Assembly: GCA_029204225.1 (NCBI GenBank)
Contig: CM055107.1
Coordinates: forward strand, 5,676,873-5,740,872
Direction of reading: 5' to 3'
Length of the DNA stretch: 64,000 nucleotides
Source: Diphasiastrum complanatum
Taxonomy: Eukaryota; Streptophyta; Lycopodiopsida; Lycopodiales; Lycopodiaceae
Shown here piece by piece: positions 1 to 11,640 of the stretch. The stretch's first letter is position 1. Each line of letters starts with the position of its first letter. Both the position numbers and the translations under genes were made by a program. The notes under the pieces were generated by a model. That model did not search any database and had not been told where the DNA came from. It saw only the letters and a list, made by a program, of their open reading frames with translations.

Positions 1-1079
1 TCCTTGGCCTTGACTTGCATTTCTCATTTATCGTTCAGTACTTGTTGTGTCCACATTTTTAATTCCCATATTCGAGTGCCCGATTTCCGTTCCTCTTTTC
101 CCTAGGGTCTTGAACCATTGTAAATCATCATCATGTTGATTCTTCTGCAATTTCTATTTTTCTCCATTCAGAGTGATCAATTGTTTCATTCTCTGAATTG
201 CCAAACTTTTCCAGGTGACAAACTAGAGCAATTCTAGACCGAGGCTCACCATCTCTGAAAAACAAAGATTTTTTCTATTAGTCAGAATATTTTTGAGTAC
301 ATCAAAATTGACCTCGGCATTGCCAACAGCTTTACTTTCGAGCCAATTCTAACGTCATAAAACTTTGAATGGTGATTTTGCGGTCAAAGCAGATGTGTAC
401 TTTCAATATGTTCTGTCATAGTACCCAAGAACTCACATGATCAATATCTAAAAAAAGATCAATAGTTTCTAATAATTAGTTAAGACTTCTAAAACCAATT
501 ATTGCTAAAGCAGGGCCAATCAGTTTAAAACTAAAGACTGCCTATCATACCAAAATTGAAGAATTGAGAACCAAAGCTGGTACTTTGAAACATGAAAAGA
601 CTCAGAAATGTGTTATAAGTATAAATCTAGGGTTCTCCAAGAGTAACAAATACTGTTGTTGGGATACTCCAAGAATACCAAAACAATCAGCTCCAAAAGA
701 AACTTACTCTTTCCAAGCCCCTTGTGAGCCCAAGCCCTGGCCTCCTTGGGGATCTTCTCGCTGCACCCTACACCCTGGTTTTGCACCCTGGTTTCACACA
801 AAATTCTTTGGTGCTTATTGTCACAGCAAAATATAATGGATGGTAAGAATGCTACAGGCAAAAATGAATGATCCGAGAAGAAGGTGGAGTCCAAAGACTC
901 GCCACATGCAACGCAAAAACCCAAGGGTGTGGTATATAGTCTACCCCATCCACCATGTGGGGCCTCGGGAACAAAGTGAATCTGTGCCCCCAGCTGATCC
1001 TCTCTTGCATGAGGCTCACAAAATCAGTGTGCCCTTGATCATCCTTCCAATCTGATCCAGCTTTTCGTATTCCCTCTAC
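1..1079. other. Intergenic, no gene seen
   Basis: Both strands carry short open frames between about 560 and 1190. They overlap each other, lack recognisable domains and have no codon-like character, so I see no gene here. Confidence 0.6.
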
Positions 1080-1350
1080 AGTAAAAATCCGAAAAAAAAT
1101 ACCAAACAAAGCATAAAAGTGCCAAACAGTACGAAAAAATGAATCCAGAAGTACCAAAAGTACCAAACAAAGCATAAAAAATGCCAAATAGTATTAAAAA
1201 ACAAATCCAAAAGTACCAAAAGTGTCAAAAAATCTTAAAAGTACCAAAAAAACAACATGAGAAATTATTAAAAATTCAAAGGTTTCATTAAAATGACCAC
1301 ATCGCATTCATAAACTTCAAAAGATACGAAAGTACCAAACAGAAAAAAGA
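1080..1350. repeat. Degenerate GTACCAAA-type repeat
   Basis: The octamer GTACCAAA and close variants (TACCAAAC, TGCCAAAC) recur irregularly in an A-rich background. A longer sub-unit, roughly ACCAAACAAAGCATAAAA followed by GCCAAA, occurs near 1108 and again near 1161. The same octamer builds the array at 2310-2700, so this block and that one flank the decayed ORF between them. Confidence 0.6.
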
Positions 1351-1447
1351 AAGACTACCAAAAATTTTACCTCCTCCTCTGCAAACCTCCCTTCCGAGGG
1401 GACTGGGCATCCGCTTGCACTTCCACCTTTTTTTAGCATGCACCTGG

Positions 1448-2274
1448 TTAAATTGAGCTCATCATCACTGCTTTTATCTCCTCTTCATTGGGAGGAGTCC
1501 ATGTCCATAGCTCGACTAGGCGCTTCTCCAGCTCATGAATCTCGTTCTTAATTACTTGGCTGACCGTATTTTCACCCTGCCTGACCAGCAGTTTTTTTTT
1601 TCTTCTTCTGAATGATGTTCTCTAATTTTGACAGCCTTGCAAGCATCCTCCCTGATCTTTCTGCAACTCTCCTGATTCATCGCCTCCACCTCAGGCATAT
1701 ATCCTAGAGTGGACAGAGCAGCGTGGGACACACTGTCCTCACCTCTGAACTTGTTTGAGTGCTCTCTCTTTGCCTCTAACTCCTGGCTGCCCACTCTGAG
1801 GGGCCCGTTAGTTCTGTTCCAATTTTCCAACTTTTTATGTAGACCATCCTTCTTGATGTTGCACATTGCAATCACATTCTCGCCAAATCTAGCCCATGCT
1901 ATCTTGTGATAGGCAGGGTCCAATTTGGCGGCCTTGCAGCGCTCAAATGCATAGCATTTGGCAAATCTAGCTATGATTTCGTCGCAGGAGGGAGGAGCCT
2001 TGTACACCTTGTGGAACAGCAGATGGTAGCAATCATCCACAAATTGTTGATGCAGTTGGTTTATCTTAACATTTTTTTATATCCCAGTCTGAAGAGTGTT
2101 TAGCCACTGACTGTCTTGCAGATCAGTGTCTAGCAGGTCTTTTGCAAGTTTGCCCTCTAGGCTCAAGCCATACTCTTCATGAAGCTCCTCGACTGAATAA
2201 CATGAACTTCCGCACGATTTGGTACTCATCCATTTTGTTTTTTCCTGCAAAACTAATAATGTTAATTTTAACAC
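1448..2274 (-). pseudogene. Unrecognised decayed ORF, about 260 codons
   Basis: One minus-strand coding frame can be followed from about 2274 (first ATG at 2229-2227) to a TAA at 1450-1448. It is broken twice. An in-frame TAA at about 2079-2077 lies just before an A7 run, and the frame on both sides of it is the same. A one-base shift in the A-run near 1590 moves the frame, after which an acidic, helix-like tail continues to the final stop. The protein would be charged, with many Lys and Glu and scattered Cys, and a predicted helical C-terminus; no signal peptide or membrane segment is visible. I do not recognise the family. It could be a diverged host gene, a transposon-encoded protein, or a gene with homopolymer errors in the assembly. 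A splice-acceptor-like TTTTGCAG lies just upstream of the first ATG. Confidence 0.45.
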
Positions 2275-2309
2275 AAACTATTCACTATAAATCCTCAAAT
2301 AGAAAGTAT

Positions 2310-2700
2310 CAAATAACCAATTAAGTACCAAAAGAAGCTATACTTCCAAATTACAAAAATCAGCTAAAGTACCAAATTAAGTACCAAAAGTAGCAAAGTA
2401 CCAAGTTAAGTACCAAAATAAGCTAAAGTACCAAATTAAGAACCAAAAGCACCTAATTACTACCACAATATCAAAAGACCAAACTAAGTACCAAAAGCAA
2501 CTAAAGTACCAAGTTAAGTATCAAAAGCAGCTAAAGTACCAAATTAACTACCAAAAGCAGCTAAAGTACCAAGTTAAGTACCAAAATCAGCTAAAGTAAC
2601 AGATTAAGATCTAAAACCAGCTATAGTTGCAATTTAGGAACCAAAAGCAACTAATTACTACTATAATACTAAAAAGTACTAAAAGTAACTAAAATTCAAC
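2310..2700. repeat. Degenerate tandem array, about 30-bp unit
   Basis: About a dozen imperfect units alternate GTACCAAATTAA with GTACCAAAAGCAGCTAAA, giving a period near 30 bp. Units differ by substitutions and small indels. The array lies immediately 5' of the decayed minus-strand ORF at 1448-2274. Confidence 0.8.
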
Positions 2701-2914
2701 CCTACAATGCTTGATTTACCCTTTCTCTTGTGGCTTGAACGATCGTCAGCCACAACAGTCATCCTCTCAAATGATTCGTCAAGCTGCGAATGTGTGGTTT
2801 CTGATTAATTCATGACCTCCGTCCTAGCTGGTGATCCATAGTGGTAACTGGTCCATGGCCGTTTGTGTATGCTGGGAGGTGTGCTTGATGTCTCAGGATT
2901 TTCAGCAGTGGCCT

Positions 2915-3170
2915 TCGAACAAAAGATAGCAAAGAGCAAAACGACAACAATGAACCGATAGTAGAGAGCAACGATAGCAGTGAACTGATCTAGCAGAAAG
3001 CAACGATAGCAATGAACTGATAGCAAGAAAGAAACGATAGCAATGAACAGATCTACCATAAAACAAGACAGCAATGAACTGATAGCATAAAGCAAGATAG
3101 CAATATGAACTGATCATAGCAGAAAGCAACGATATGTTCACCAGAAAGCAAAGATAGCAATAAATTAATC
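2915..3170. repeat. Degenerate minisatellite, about 30-35-bp unit
   Basis: Seven to eight imperfect copies of a unit like AAAGCAACGATAGCAATGAAC plus TGATAGCAG. The unit is different from the neighbouring GTACCAAA array. Minus-strand open frames over this stretch are just translations of the repeat and are not genes. Confidence 0.8.
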
Positions 3171-4273
3171 ATTTGGAAGGCAAAGCGTTTATTATCCAAA
3201 TTCAAATTAAGATAAAGTAAGCCCATGATTGTCAAGGATGCCTTCATTGCATTAGCTCGTGTGGGACCTATCAAGTTCCAAATATTGAGAAATGTACTAC
3301 CATAAGTATTGTATTAGAAATATAAATTATGAGTAATAAAATCCACAAAGATTGACATATATAACCAAAGGTACTATGGAAAATGGGTTCTTTTTTGTAC
3401 CACCAAAACATGCTTTTAGCCCCACATATGATGACTATATGTATGCATATACCCACACTACGCAAGCATTACTCAAGTTATTGGAGAGAAAAGACGTGCA
3501 GATAAACTGGGATGCTGCTTTCCAAATATGACATCAAATACATTTTATGTTCTTTAAATTCGCTATTCTCTCTTTCAGAAGACTATTCATGTTTGTTGCA
3601 CGTGCAAGAACAACACCACTCATCTGACGAGCAGGATGAGGATGTATCAGATAGATCTAGCTAGTATTTTAGCTCTATAACTAGCCTTTCCATATTTACA
3701 AATACTTTTGTACATGTTTTTTTATCTATCGTTTTGATTTGTACATTTGCCAAGGTCATAGCGATGTAGCTAGTTTATATGTATTCTTGAACCCTGACTA
3801 GTTATGTACTTGAACTATATTTGGCCCTAAACCATGTAGGATATTTAATTTGTTTGTTTTAAAGTGTAATAATTCACATGTATTGACTCTCACAACATTT
3901 AATTTCATTATTTGTGATTATTAGGGTGTAATGTAATATATTTATTTATGGTTGAATGTAAGGAATGACTTATTTTGTTCGACCCTAAACCCTAGACTCA
4001 TTTTTTGAATTTATTTCTTGCACTCATTAATTAGATGGGTTGTATTTTCTAAAAACTATCTTTTGTTGCTTGCAGCAATTATCCCATACGTATCCTTAAT
4101 GTCTCATGATACATCTCCAAGTCACAGAGATGGCCGCAATTATGGGTCGTCCTGTTTTTCATCCATGAGTGACGATGAGTGTAAAGATCGCCTAGTGAAA
4201 ATCCGACTAGATCCTGTTGCATGCAACCAAAATTACACCTGTGGAGCAAAACCACACAACCAACAGGAAATGC
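3171..4273. other. AT-rich intergenic, no gene seen
   Basis: No domain-bearing frame was found. A plus-strand open frame at 4018-4290 has no recognisable motif and runs into the 3' end of the Copia remnant on the other strand. Confidence 0.5.
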
Positions 4274-6740
4274 TTAAGTCAATACCTTAGCCACTTCACC
4301 CCCATGCCATGGTGAATGAATACAAGAGAGGAGGGACTCCTGGCTACAAGGATCAAAAAATTCAATCGATAGATTAGATGCTTTTGTGCATTCTGCAGGC
4401 ATATTCAGCAAATGACTTACAAAAAAAAAAAAAAGACCTGATGGTTGGTCCATGTAGACCTCTTCCTTCATATCTCCATGTAGAAATGTTGTCTTTTCAT
4501 CTAAAATATGGACCTTCAGACTGTAAACTGCTACATATGCGAACAGTATGCGTATTGATGTATAGTCGATACCATACTTCTGCAAAAATCCTTTTGCAAC
4601 TAGCATGGCTTTGTATTTTGATACATAGTCGTCTGGTCCATACTTATCCTTGTAGATTCATTTACATTGGATAGTCCTCCTGTTTGTTGGAACTTGTTCA
4701 AGAGTCCATATCTTGTTCTGCTCCGTATAGTTTATTTCTTCTTCCATGGCCTTGATCCATTTGCCCTTCTCTGGACTTTCAACAACTTTTTCATAGGTTT
4801 GTGGCTCACCATCGAATCCAAAAAACTCTTCTGTTGTAGAAGCTGAACCGTCTGGTGCATACCCGATAGGTGGTCTTCTTTCTCTTTACATATCTTCTTG
4901 GAAATTGCGTTGGCCTTTGTCCTTTTCTATTGATAGCAGAACCATTGTGTGTTGCAAGTGTTTGGGTCACAAGCTGCATGTTGGTTTGCTTGTCATCTGA
5001 ACTGCCATTCAGTTCATTCATAGTTTGACCATCTTGATTCAGATGTTCAAGGTCTGCTCCATGTGCTAAGCTAGGTCGTAATACTGGTTGATGAGAATTT
5101 CATAGCCAACTGGATCGTCGTCAATCATCGTTCTTGCCTTGTTGAACTTGACATCTCTGACAGTCTTTACTTCCTTGGTTTGAGGCATGTAGATTTTGTA
5201 GTATGAAGAATGTACATCTTAGCCTACAAGGAATCTTTGTTCCACCTTTTCATCTAGCTTCTTTCTCTTCTTATCTGGTATGTGTGCATATGCTACACAT
5301 CCAAAGATACATACATGAGCCAGATTTGCCAATCATGTTCTGTAGGTAGGCGGTTGTAGCTATCGCTTTAGCCCATAGTGATTTTGATGTCTTCGAATAG
5401 GCCATCATACATCTTGCAGCTTCCATGAGAGTGCAATTTCTTTTCTTTGCAACACCATTATGTTGTTGTCTTCAAATGAATAATTTCTCAACTGGTGCAG
5501 AACTCTGCATACCGTTTGGAGACATATTTTTCACCTCTATTAGTTCATAGTTGCTTAACTTTCTTGTCAGCCCAATTTACAAACTCTATAAATTTATCAA
5601 GTGTCTTTGACTTGTTGTGAATGAACTTGACAACTGAAAACTTACTGAAATCATCAATGAAGGTGATATAGTGTCTTGATCCTCTCACATAGACCACATC
5701 AAAGGTTCCATAGATGTCTAAATGTATCAACTCTAGGAGTTCTGTTGTCCTGAAAGAGTCCTTGGTAAAGGGTGTACGTGCATCTTGTCTTTGTTGCACG
5801 TATCACAGGAATTTAGACTAGTTGTATCTTTAATGCTAACACCTATGAACATGCCATGTTGGCCTTTATACAACGCCAACGTGTTCATATGACACAGTCT
5901 TCTATGCCATAGAGCGTCCATAGACTCATAGATCTGATGAGCTTGTTCTGTGGAAATGTGTACCTTCAAATGATACATGTTGCTTTTGTGCTTGCCTTGC
6001 GTAATGAGGGTATTGGTGCTGGCATCAACCATGTTTGCATGAGTCATCCGTGAATGTCACACGCATGTTGCAACAGATAGTAGATCTTTCTGTAGCGTAT
6101 GCACATACAAAAATCATCTAATCTTCTGTCTTTATCGTTGGTGTTCAGCCATAACATGCCAGTTCTACTCACTTCATGTCTCGATCCATCTCCCAAAATG
6201 ATGTATCTGGATGAATCTATCTGTCGAAAGTCAACTATCATCTGTCTTGTTGTCAGAAAATGTGATGTAGCACTTGAGTCAAAAACAACATCTTGCGCAT
6301 TAGCCTGTGATGTAGCACATTCCTCAGTACATAGATAAGCGATGGATTTCGATTGGCTCATTCTTTACCCATATCAAAATCCATGGCTACATGACCCTTC
6401 TTATGACAATGTATGCACTCAATCTTGGATTCAGCCAGCATGTGTCCATCGGTGTTCCATCACGTTTGCATCTGACACAGGTCTTCTTCTCAATGCCTTG
6501 CTGCTTGTTTTTGTTCCTACCTTTCCATCTTCCTTCTTGATCTCCCTCTTTCTGCTGACTCTGATCTTGTCTTCAGGTTGACTCCCTCTTAGACTGAGCT
6601 TCTTCTTCGGATGATCTCTGTTGTTGTAGAGAGCTTGATTTGACTCATTCTTGTCATCATAGTGCTCTCGAGACTCCACTTCTTCCCTTGATGTCTGAAT
6701 TTGGAGTGCCATCTCTAAAAACCCTAACCCTAGCCTCAAG
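4274..6740 (-). mobile_element. Ty1/copia remnant 1 (gag-pol, degenerate)
   Basis: The minus strand reads in Copia order. A basic gag end with a CCHC-like zinc knuckle lies near 6370-6490. An aspartic protease (6361-6044) carries DSSATSHF in place of the usual D-S/T-G-A. A pre-integrase zinc region (6047-5733) includes LWHRRLCHMNT. The integrase core start (5799-5545) includes the FIDDFSKF motif, and its C-terminus and the hinge follow to about 4800. A reverse-transcriptase start (about 4800-4440) contains VAKGFLQKYGIDY and the TAFLHGD-like segment TTFLHGDMKEE. The frame is broken several times. Just after the RT start the sequence jumps to a 3'-end-like stretch with a purine tract (minus strand of about 4297-4312), so most of RT and RNase H are deleted. 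LTRs were not delimited. The family call is firm; the exact ends are not. Confidence 0.85.
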
Positions 6741-6741
6741 G

Positions 6742-8290
6742 ACCCATATTCTTGTAACTAATATTATCAACTATTATTGGTAGTGGAGCAAGCTCCCACA
6801 TGACATTCCAAAGAGAAATTTTCTCAACTCTAATCCCTTATCATAGTGCTAAGAAGTCAATTTTACAAGAAGTGATCAAGAATGTAGCATTGATGGTGTT
6901 GGTACCTTTCCATTGTGTCTAGGATCTCCAAGAAAGTTAGATTTAGACAATGTACCTTTTGTACCTTCAATCACAAGAATCTTTTGAGTGTGGGTCAATT
7001 GATGGACAATGGTTTTGATGTTCATTTCAAGAATGATGTTTGATCTATTCTCAAGAATGATAAGTGCATGACAAGTGGTCTAAAGCAAGGGAGGTTGTTT
7101 AAGCTTGTTGCAAGTATTTTTAATGTGGGTGTGATGATGACAAATGAGAAAGTGACACAAGTGGAGCTATGGCACAAGAGGTTATGTCATCTTAGCTTCA
7201 AAACCATGAAGATAATGTGCAATGCAGGGGTAGTTCTCGGCCTACTACCCAAGTCCTTTACCAAGATTGATAAGATATGTGAAGCTTGTACTCTCTCAAA
7301 GACACACAAAACTTGCATTTTCAAGGTGTATCACTAGATCTCTCACTCTTTTGGAAATTGTTCAATTTGATGTGCATAGTTGTTCTCAAGAATAAAATGG
7401 TGCAAAGAAGTCTGTGATTTTCATTGACGATCATTCTAGATTCACTTGGATCTATCTTTTGTCCTTTAAAAACATGGTGTTTGATACTCTTTTCAAGTAC
7501 AAAACTCTTTCTAAGAATAAACTTAATACTAAGATCAAAGTATTGAGATGTGATAATGGAGAAGAGTATGCTCCACTATGGAGGAGTTTTGTTGCTTGCA
7601 TGGCATAAAGTGTGAGTATACTTGTCCTTACATTCCACAACAAAACAATATGATCTTTGTGAGAGTGCAAAATCTTTGAGAGTTAATGCCTTTCTTCCTA
7701 AGCCATTTTGAGAAGAAGCTATTACATGTGCTAACTTTTTGTGTGATAGATTGCCAAGCAATGCCATTTGAAGCGATACACATTTTGATCATGCTACATC
7801 CATCAAGGGAATCTTTGTGGGATATGGTGAGTCAAGCAAGGGATGTAAAATGTTTATTCCTACAACTGAGTAGGGATGCCTTGTTTGATAAAGGCAATGT
7901 TTCGAGTGTGAATGAGTGTGCTTCTAATAATCTTGGTGTTAAAAATTTTGCTAGGCTTGAGGAGTCAAGTGAAGAAGAGAATGTAGAAGATCAACCTCCA
8001 CACCTAAGTGCTCCAAGAAAATCCACAAGGACCAAGGCCCACCCACCCATCAAGGCTCACTTACTTTGGCAAAGTTATACAAAGGGATGGCACTACATTA
8101 TTCACCTCTTAACTCTCACGACTTCTATGTTTAATGAAACAAGTTGCTTTAAATATGTCGTTAAATGACAAAGTTGGATTGATGCCATGCAAATAGAGTA
8201 TAATGCCTTATAGAAAATGATACATGGGATCTAATGGATCTTCTTCAAGGGAAGAAAGCTCTTGATTGAAAATAGGTGTATACAATAAAG
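6742..8290 (+). mobile_element. Ty1/copia remnant 2 (protease to RT start)
   Basis: The plus strand opens with a protease remnant near 6770 reading GSGASSHM, in which the catalytic Asp of DSGAS is replaced by Gly. A pre-integrase domain follows (7068-7337; LWHKRLCHLS, CEACTLSKTH). The integrase core (7414-7608; FIDDHSRFTWIYLL, RCDNGEEY) comes next, then the integrase C-terminal/hinge region with Pro- and Ser-rich tail (about 7790-8170). The first codons of reverse transcriptase (8170-8290, NDTWDLMDL) end the copy. Several frameshifts and stops interrupt it. It meets copia remnant 1 head to head at about 6740, and its own gag and LTRs are missing. Confidence 0.85.
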
Positions 8291-8723
8291 ATGATACTAT
8301 CAATAATTACAAAGCTAGGCCAATTCAGCCCATGACCATGGCCTCTTGAACTTTCATAAACAATTTATGTCTAAAATTTAGAAATTTTATAAAAACTTAA
8401 TCATATAATTCTATTTACAATATAAAACTTTTCTAGTATTTAATTTACTGAAAAGAAAACCTCGAAGAATAAAAAGGTTGTCTTTGAAATTCTTTTTTAT
8501 TTCAACTAAAGAGAGCTCCCCACTTGCAACTCTGGAAAGAACACTGACAACTACCTCTGTGGAGTTGATGTCTTGTATACTTTTTCACTCAATAAAACAA
8601 AAATCAGACAATGGACTTCAATGTTGAAGAGGTAGAGACTAGGTTTTTTTGTGAATTTTGTTAATATAGGTCAAATTGATCTTTGTTCTCAATTGTTTTT
8701 TTACTTTTAAAAACATTTATCAA

Positions 8724-8766
8724 CAAGTGACCACACTTAAAAAGGCAAGTGACCACACTTAAAAAA
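8724..8766. repeat. 22-bp tandem duplication
   Basis: Two adjacent copies of CAAGTGACCACACTTAAAAA, the first followed by GG and the second by further A residues. Confidence 0.85.
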
Positions 8767-8884
8767 AGACACATTAATGATATTAATTAAGCTTACATTT
8801 TAGAGAATTTCAAGATAAGATAATCATCCCAAACATAACATGTATAAAAAATAATCTCATAACCTAGATATTATACAGTTTAGA

Positions 8885-8976
8885 CATCAAAAATCTATGT
8901 TAGACATAGAAAAGAGTTTTTGCCTAGCCACATCAAAAATCTATGTTAGACATAGAAAAGAGTTTTTACCTAGCCA
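8885..8976. repeat. 46-bp tandem duplication
   Basis: Two abutting 46-bp copies (8885-8930 and 8931-8976) begin CATCAAAAATCTATG and end CCTAGCCA. They differ at one position (G versus A), which indicates a recent event. Confidence 0.9.
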
Positions 8977-9227
8977 CTACGGAAAACAAGTCAAAAGTAA
9001 TTGTCATACTTTGTCAAACTCTATGTAGGATTTTTTTCAGTCAAAAGATAGGCCTATCTATTGAGCACAAAGAGCTTTAAGCTCTACCTACTTAACTTCT
9101 CCCTCCTTTAAGCATCTAAGATACTCCTTGTGAAAAAATTTGATTCTTTGAATAACTATCATTTCATCCTGTAATCCTAGTCAAATGTACATACAAAACA
9201 TGTTTTCTTTCTTTTTAATTCCTATTC

Positions 9228-9232
<5 letters not shown>

Positions 9233-9271
<39 letters not shown>
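9233..9271. repeat. (AC)n microsatellite
   Basis: About 19 uninterrupted AC dinucleotides. Confidence 0.95.
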
Positions 9272-9276
<5 letters not shown>

Positions 9277-10147
9277 TTTAAGCCCATTGCCATCCCCTAT
9301 TTTTGCATAATTTTACAAAAAAATACCAATAATAAATAATGCATTCAGATATTTTCTGTTCTTTTGGGCCTTGTTCAAAAACGCATTCCGTTTCAACACA
9401 CAAATACAAAATGGGGAACTATTGGCCATTTCAGAAGGTGAGGCCCTTGCGAGAGAATTTAAACTCATAACTACCTTTAAAAAAAAAGGCAACTACCTCA
9501 ATCTACCAAAAAAGTATACAATATTCTTGATACCTCTCTAGCACATTATCCATCTATTATGAGAATTTTCTTTCCCAAAAAGCTACATTGGGTTCTTCTC
9601 ATTATAACAAAAACTAAACGTGGATGTGAAAATGAATAAGATACTCCATTGCATTGAACCAAAATAAGGGTCCATCACATATAAGATGTACGCTTCTAAG
9701 GCTTTAAGTGAAAAGGGTTGAGCATGAACTCTTATATTCCAAACAGGTGCTTACAAACTATACAATGTTAACATGGCATCTGCAAGTTGTCTATTGGTTA
9801 AAGCCTCCTAATTGTCTGACTCGTCAACAAGATCACATGTGTGTATACGCATGCTCATTACATGTATATCTACAGGCTTTTGCATAAAAGTCGTCGTTTC
9901 TACCGGATGTTCTAATGCCCTTGGCACTTGAACATGAAACAATAAGTCCTTGTAGATAACCAGCTAGCATGAATGCTCTGAAGTACAAGAAAAAACAAAA
10001 CTTGGTGTTTTTTTTAACCCTTGGCCTTAACAGATCCCTTGATGAAACACAACTTATGTAGAATGTGGCATCCAATAATAGTAAGAATTACTATAGCATG
10101 GTACAAGCTCATGTATCTTCACTTGTTGAAGAATGCTCTTCATTAGT

Positions 10148-10286
<139 letters not shown>

Positions 10287-10369
10287 ATGGTGATGGCGCC
10301 CCAGCCCGTGATGGTGGCCTAGCTCCAGTTTGCAATGGTGCCCTGAAATCCGTCCAACGGCCATCGCTC

Positions 10370-11640
10370 CACCTGTAATCTGCCATCACGATGGTTCCCT
10401 TGAAATCCGTCCAACTCTCTCACATATTTACAGTGATTTATCTGCGCCCTACCCACATCGATTTGCAACAGACCTGAAGCGAGGCCTTGCCTGCATTCAG
10501 CTGTATGTTTGTACACTAGTTACGCTCAATTTGAAAGACTTGTTTTCTCAGTGTTGTGCCACCCGCAGGTCTATGCTTAATGGAATCAGACTGGGTTACT
10601 ACCCGTCGGAAAGGAAAGAAGCAAACTCCAACACCGCCTCTTTCTGCCTCATCTCCAGCTCCTGCTTCTATGACACTCCTGGGCGATCTATACGATACAT
10701 GCAGTGCGCCACCCCTTTCCGATCTGATGTCTCTCATAACTAGTATGCACACGGATCTGTTGGCTCTTCAAGAACGAGTAACTACACTTGAAACGGAAAA
10801 TGCAAGCCTCAAAGCTCAAATGGATGCATTTAGCAAAGCTCCAGAAGTGAACCCTGATCAGGTCAAGGCACTGGAAGAGAAAATTCAGACCTTGACAAAA
10901 AGTTGGGCCGACATGCTCAAAAATACCGAAGCAAAAAGTAATCAGATGGTTTCACAGGCGATGGAAGAACAAGCCAAACGAGAATACAAATCTCAAAACG
11001 TCCGTGTTAGAGGTCTTTCCGAAACTGACCCCCTGCTTGCAGCCAAAGAACTTCCGGCCTCACTTTCCTATGAGGAAGAGGAAGGCGCCGTGGAAGCAGC
11101 TTGGCACAGTAAGTTCGACTCTTCAGTTGTCTTCATCTGTTTCAAATACACTGATTATCGTAATGAAGTTCTTAAGCGTCGTGGACGTCTTAAAGGCAAT
11201 AACGTTTTTGTTTATGAGGATCTAACTGCCTTACAGTGGAAGGAACAGAAGTAGCTCATTGAGGAAGCAAATGCAATAGGAAAAAGGGTTATTTTTCGGG
11301 ATGGTTGACATTTTCTAGTCACCCCATCCGGAACTCATCACTCAGTGATGCCTCCTACGTGAGAGCTTTTAGTCAACATAGAATTTTCAGACTGTATTTA
11401 AAGTTGCCTCCTGCATGAGAGCCTTTCATTGAAGCTTATTGTTCGGAGTTAGGTTGAGAGTTAGAGCATTGAAGAGATTTTTCTCTTCTTAGTTAGTTTG
11501 GTTTTAGTTTTGTTGTTTTGACGCCATTGCTCAGTCTTGGTGCCATCCATTTTGATGTACTTGTTTCGTCTTATATGCCTTTGGGCATGAAAAAAGACGT
11601 TAATAAAGATTTCTTTCTTTCTTTCTCTCTGAGAGAGAGA
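10370..11640 (+). mobile_element. LINE-like element carrying ORF1 only
   Basis: One open frame resembling a LINE ORF1 (10580-11308) is followed by about 300 bp of 3' sequence. That sequence ends in a small hairpin (ATGCC, loop TTTG, GGCAT at 11575-11588), an AATAAA at 11602-11607 and a pyrimidine-rich simple-repeat tail. No apurinic endonuclease or reverse-transcriptase region follows the ORF, so this is either a non-autonomous ORF1-only copy or one with ORF2 deleted. The 5' limit is uncertain; the segment before the ORF contains a short imperfect duplication (GAAATCCGTCCAAC at about 10345 and 10400). Confidence 0.6.
10580..11308 (+). pseudogene. LINE ORF1-like RNA-binding protein, two premature stops
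   Basis: The frame starts at ATG 10580. The long open part ends at TAG 11252-11254, and homologous coding continues to TGA 11306-11308. A Ser/Pro/Thr-rich N-terminus is followed by a clear coiled coil of about 55 residues (heptads of Leu/Val in LQERVTTLETENASLKAQM and the next segment). An RRM-like region then contains VRVRGLS and VVFICFKYTDYRNEVLKR, and the end reads like the L1 ORF1 C-terminal domain (KGNNVFVYEDLT, then GKRVIFRDG). These proteins coat the element RNA as trimers. Both stops fit single C-to-T changes (CAG to TAG, CGA to TGA), typical of methylated plant transposons. The LINE ORF1 call rests on architecture and motif order, not on a search. Confidence 0.6.

Noticed and set aside
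2902..3141. Minus-strand frames with repeated SVHCYR peptides
   Set aside because: The peptides mirror the DNA minisatellite; no start context or domain.
4018..4290. 90-codon plus-strand open frame
   Set aside because: No recognised motif and it overlaps the end of a Copia remnant on the other strand.
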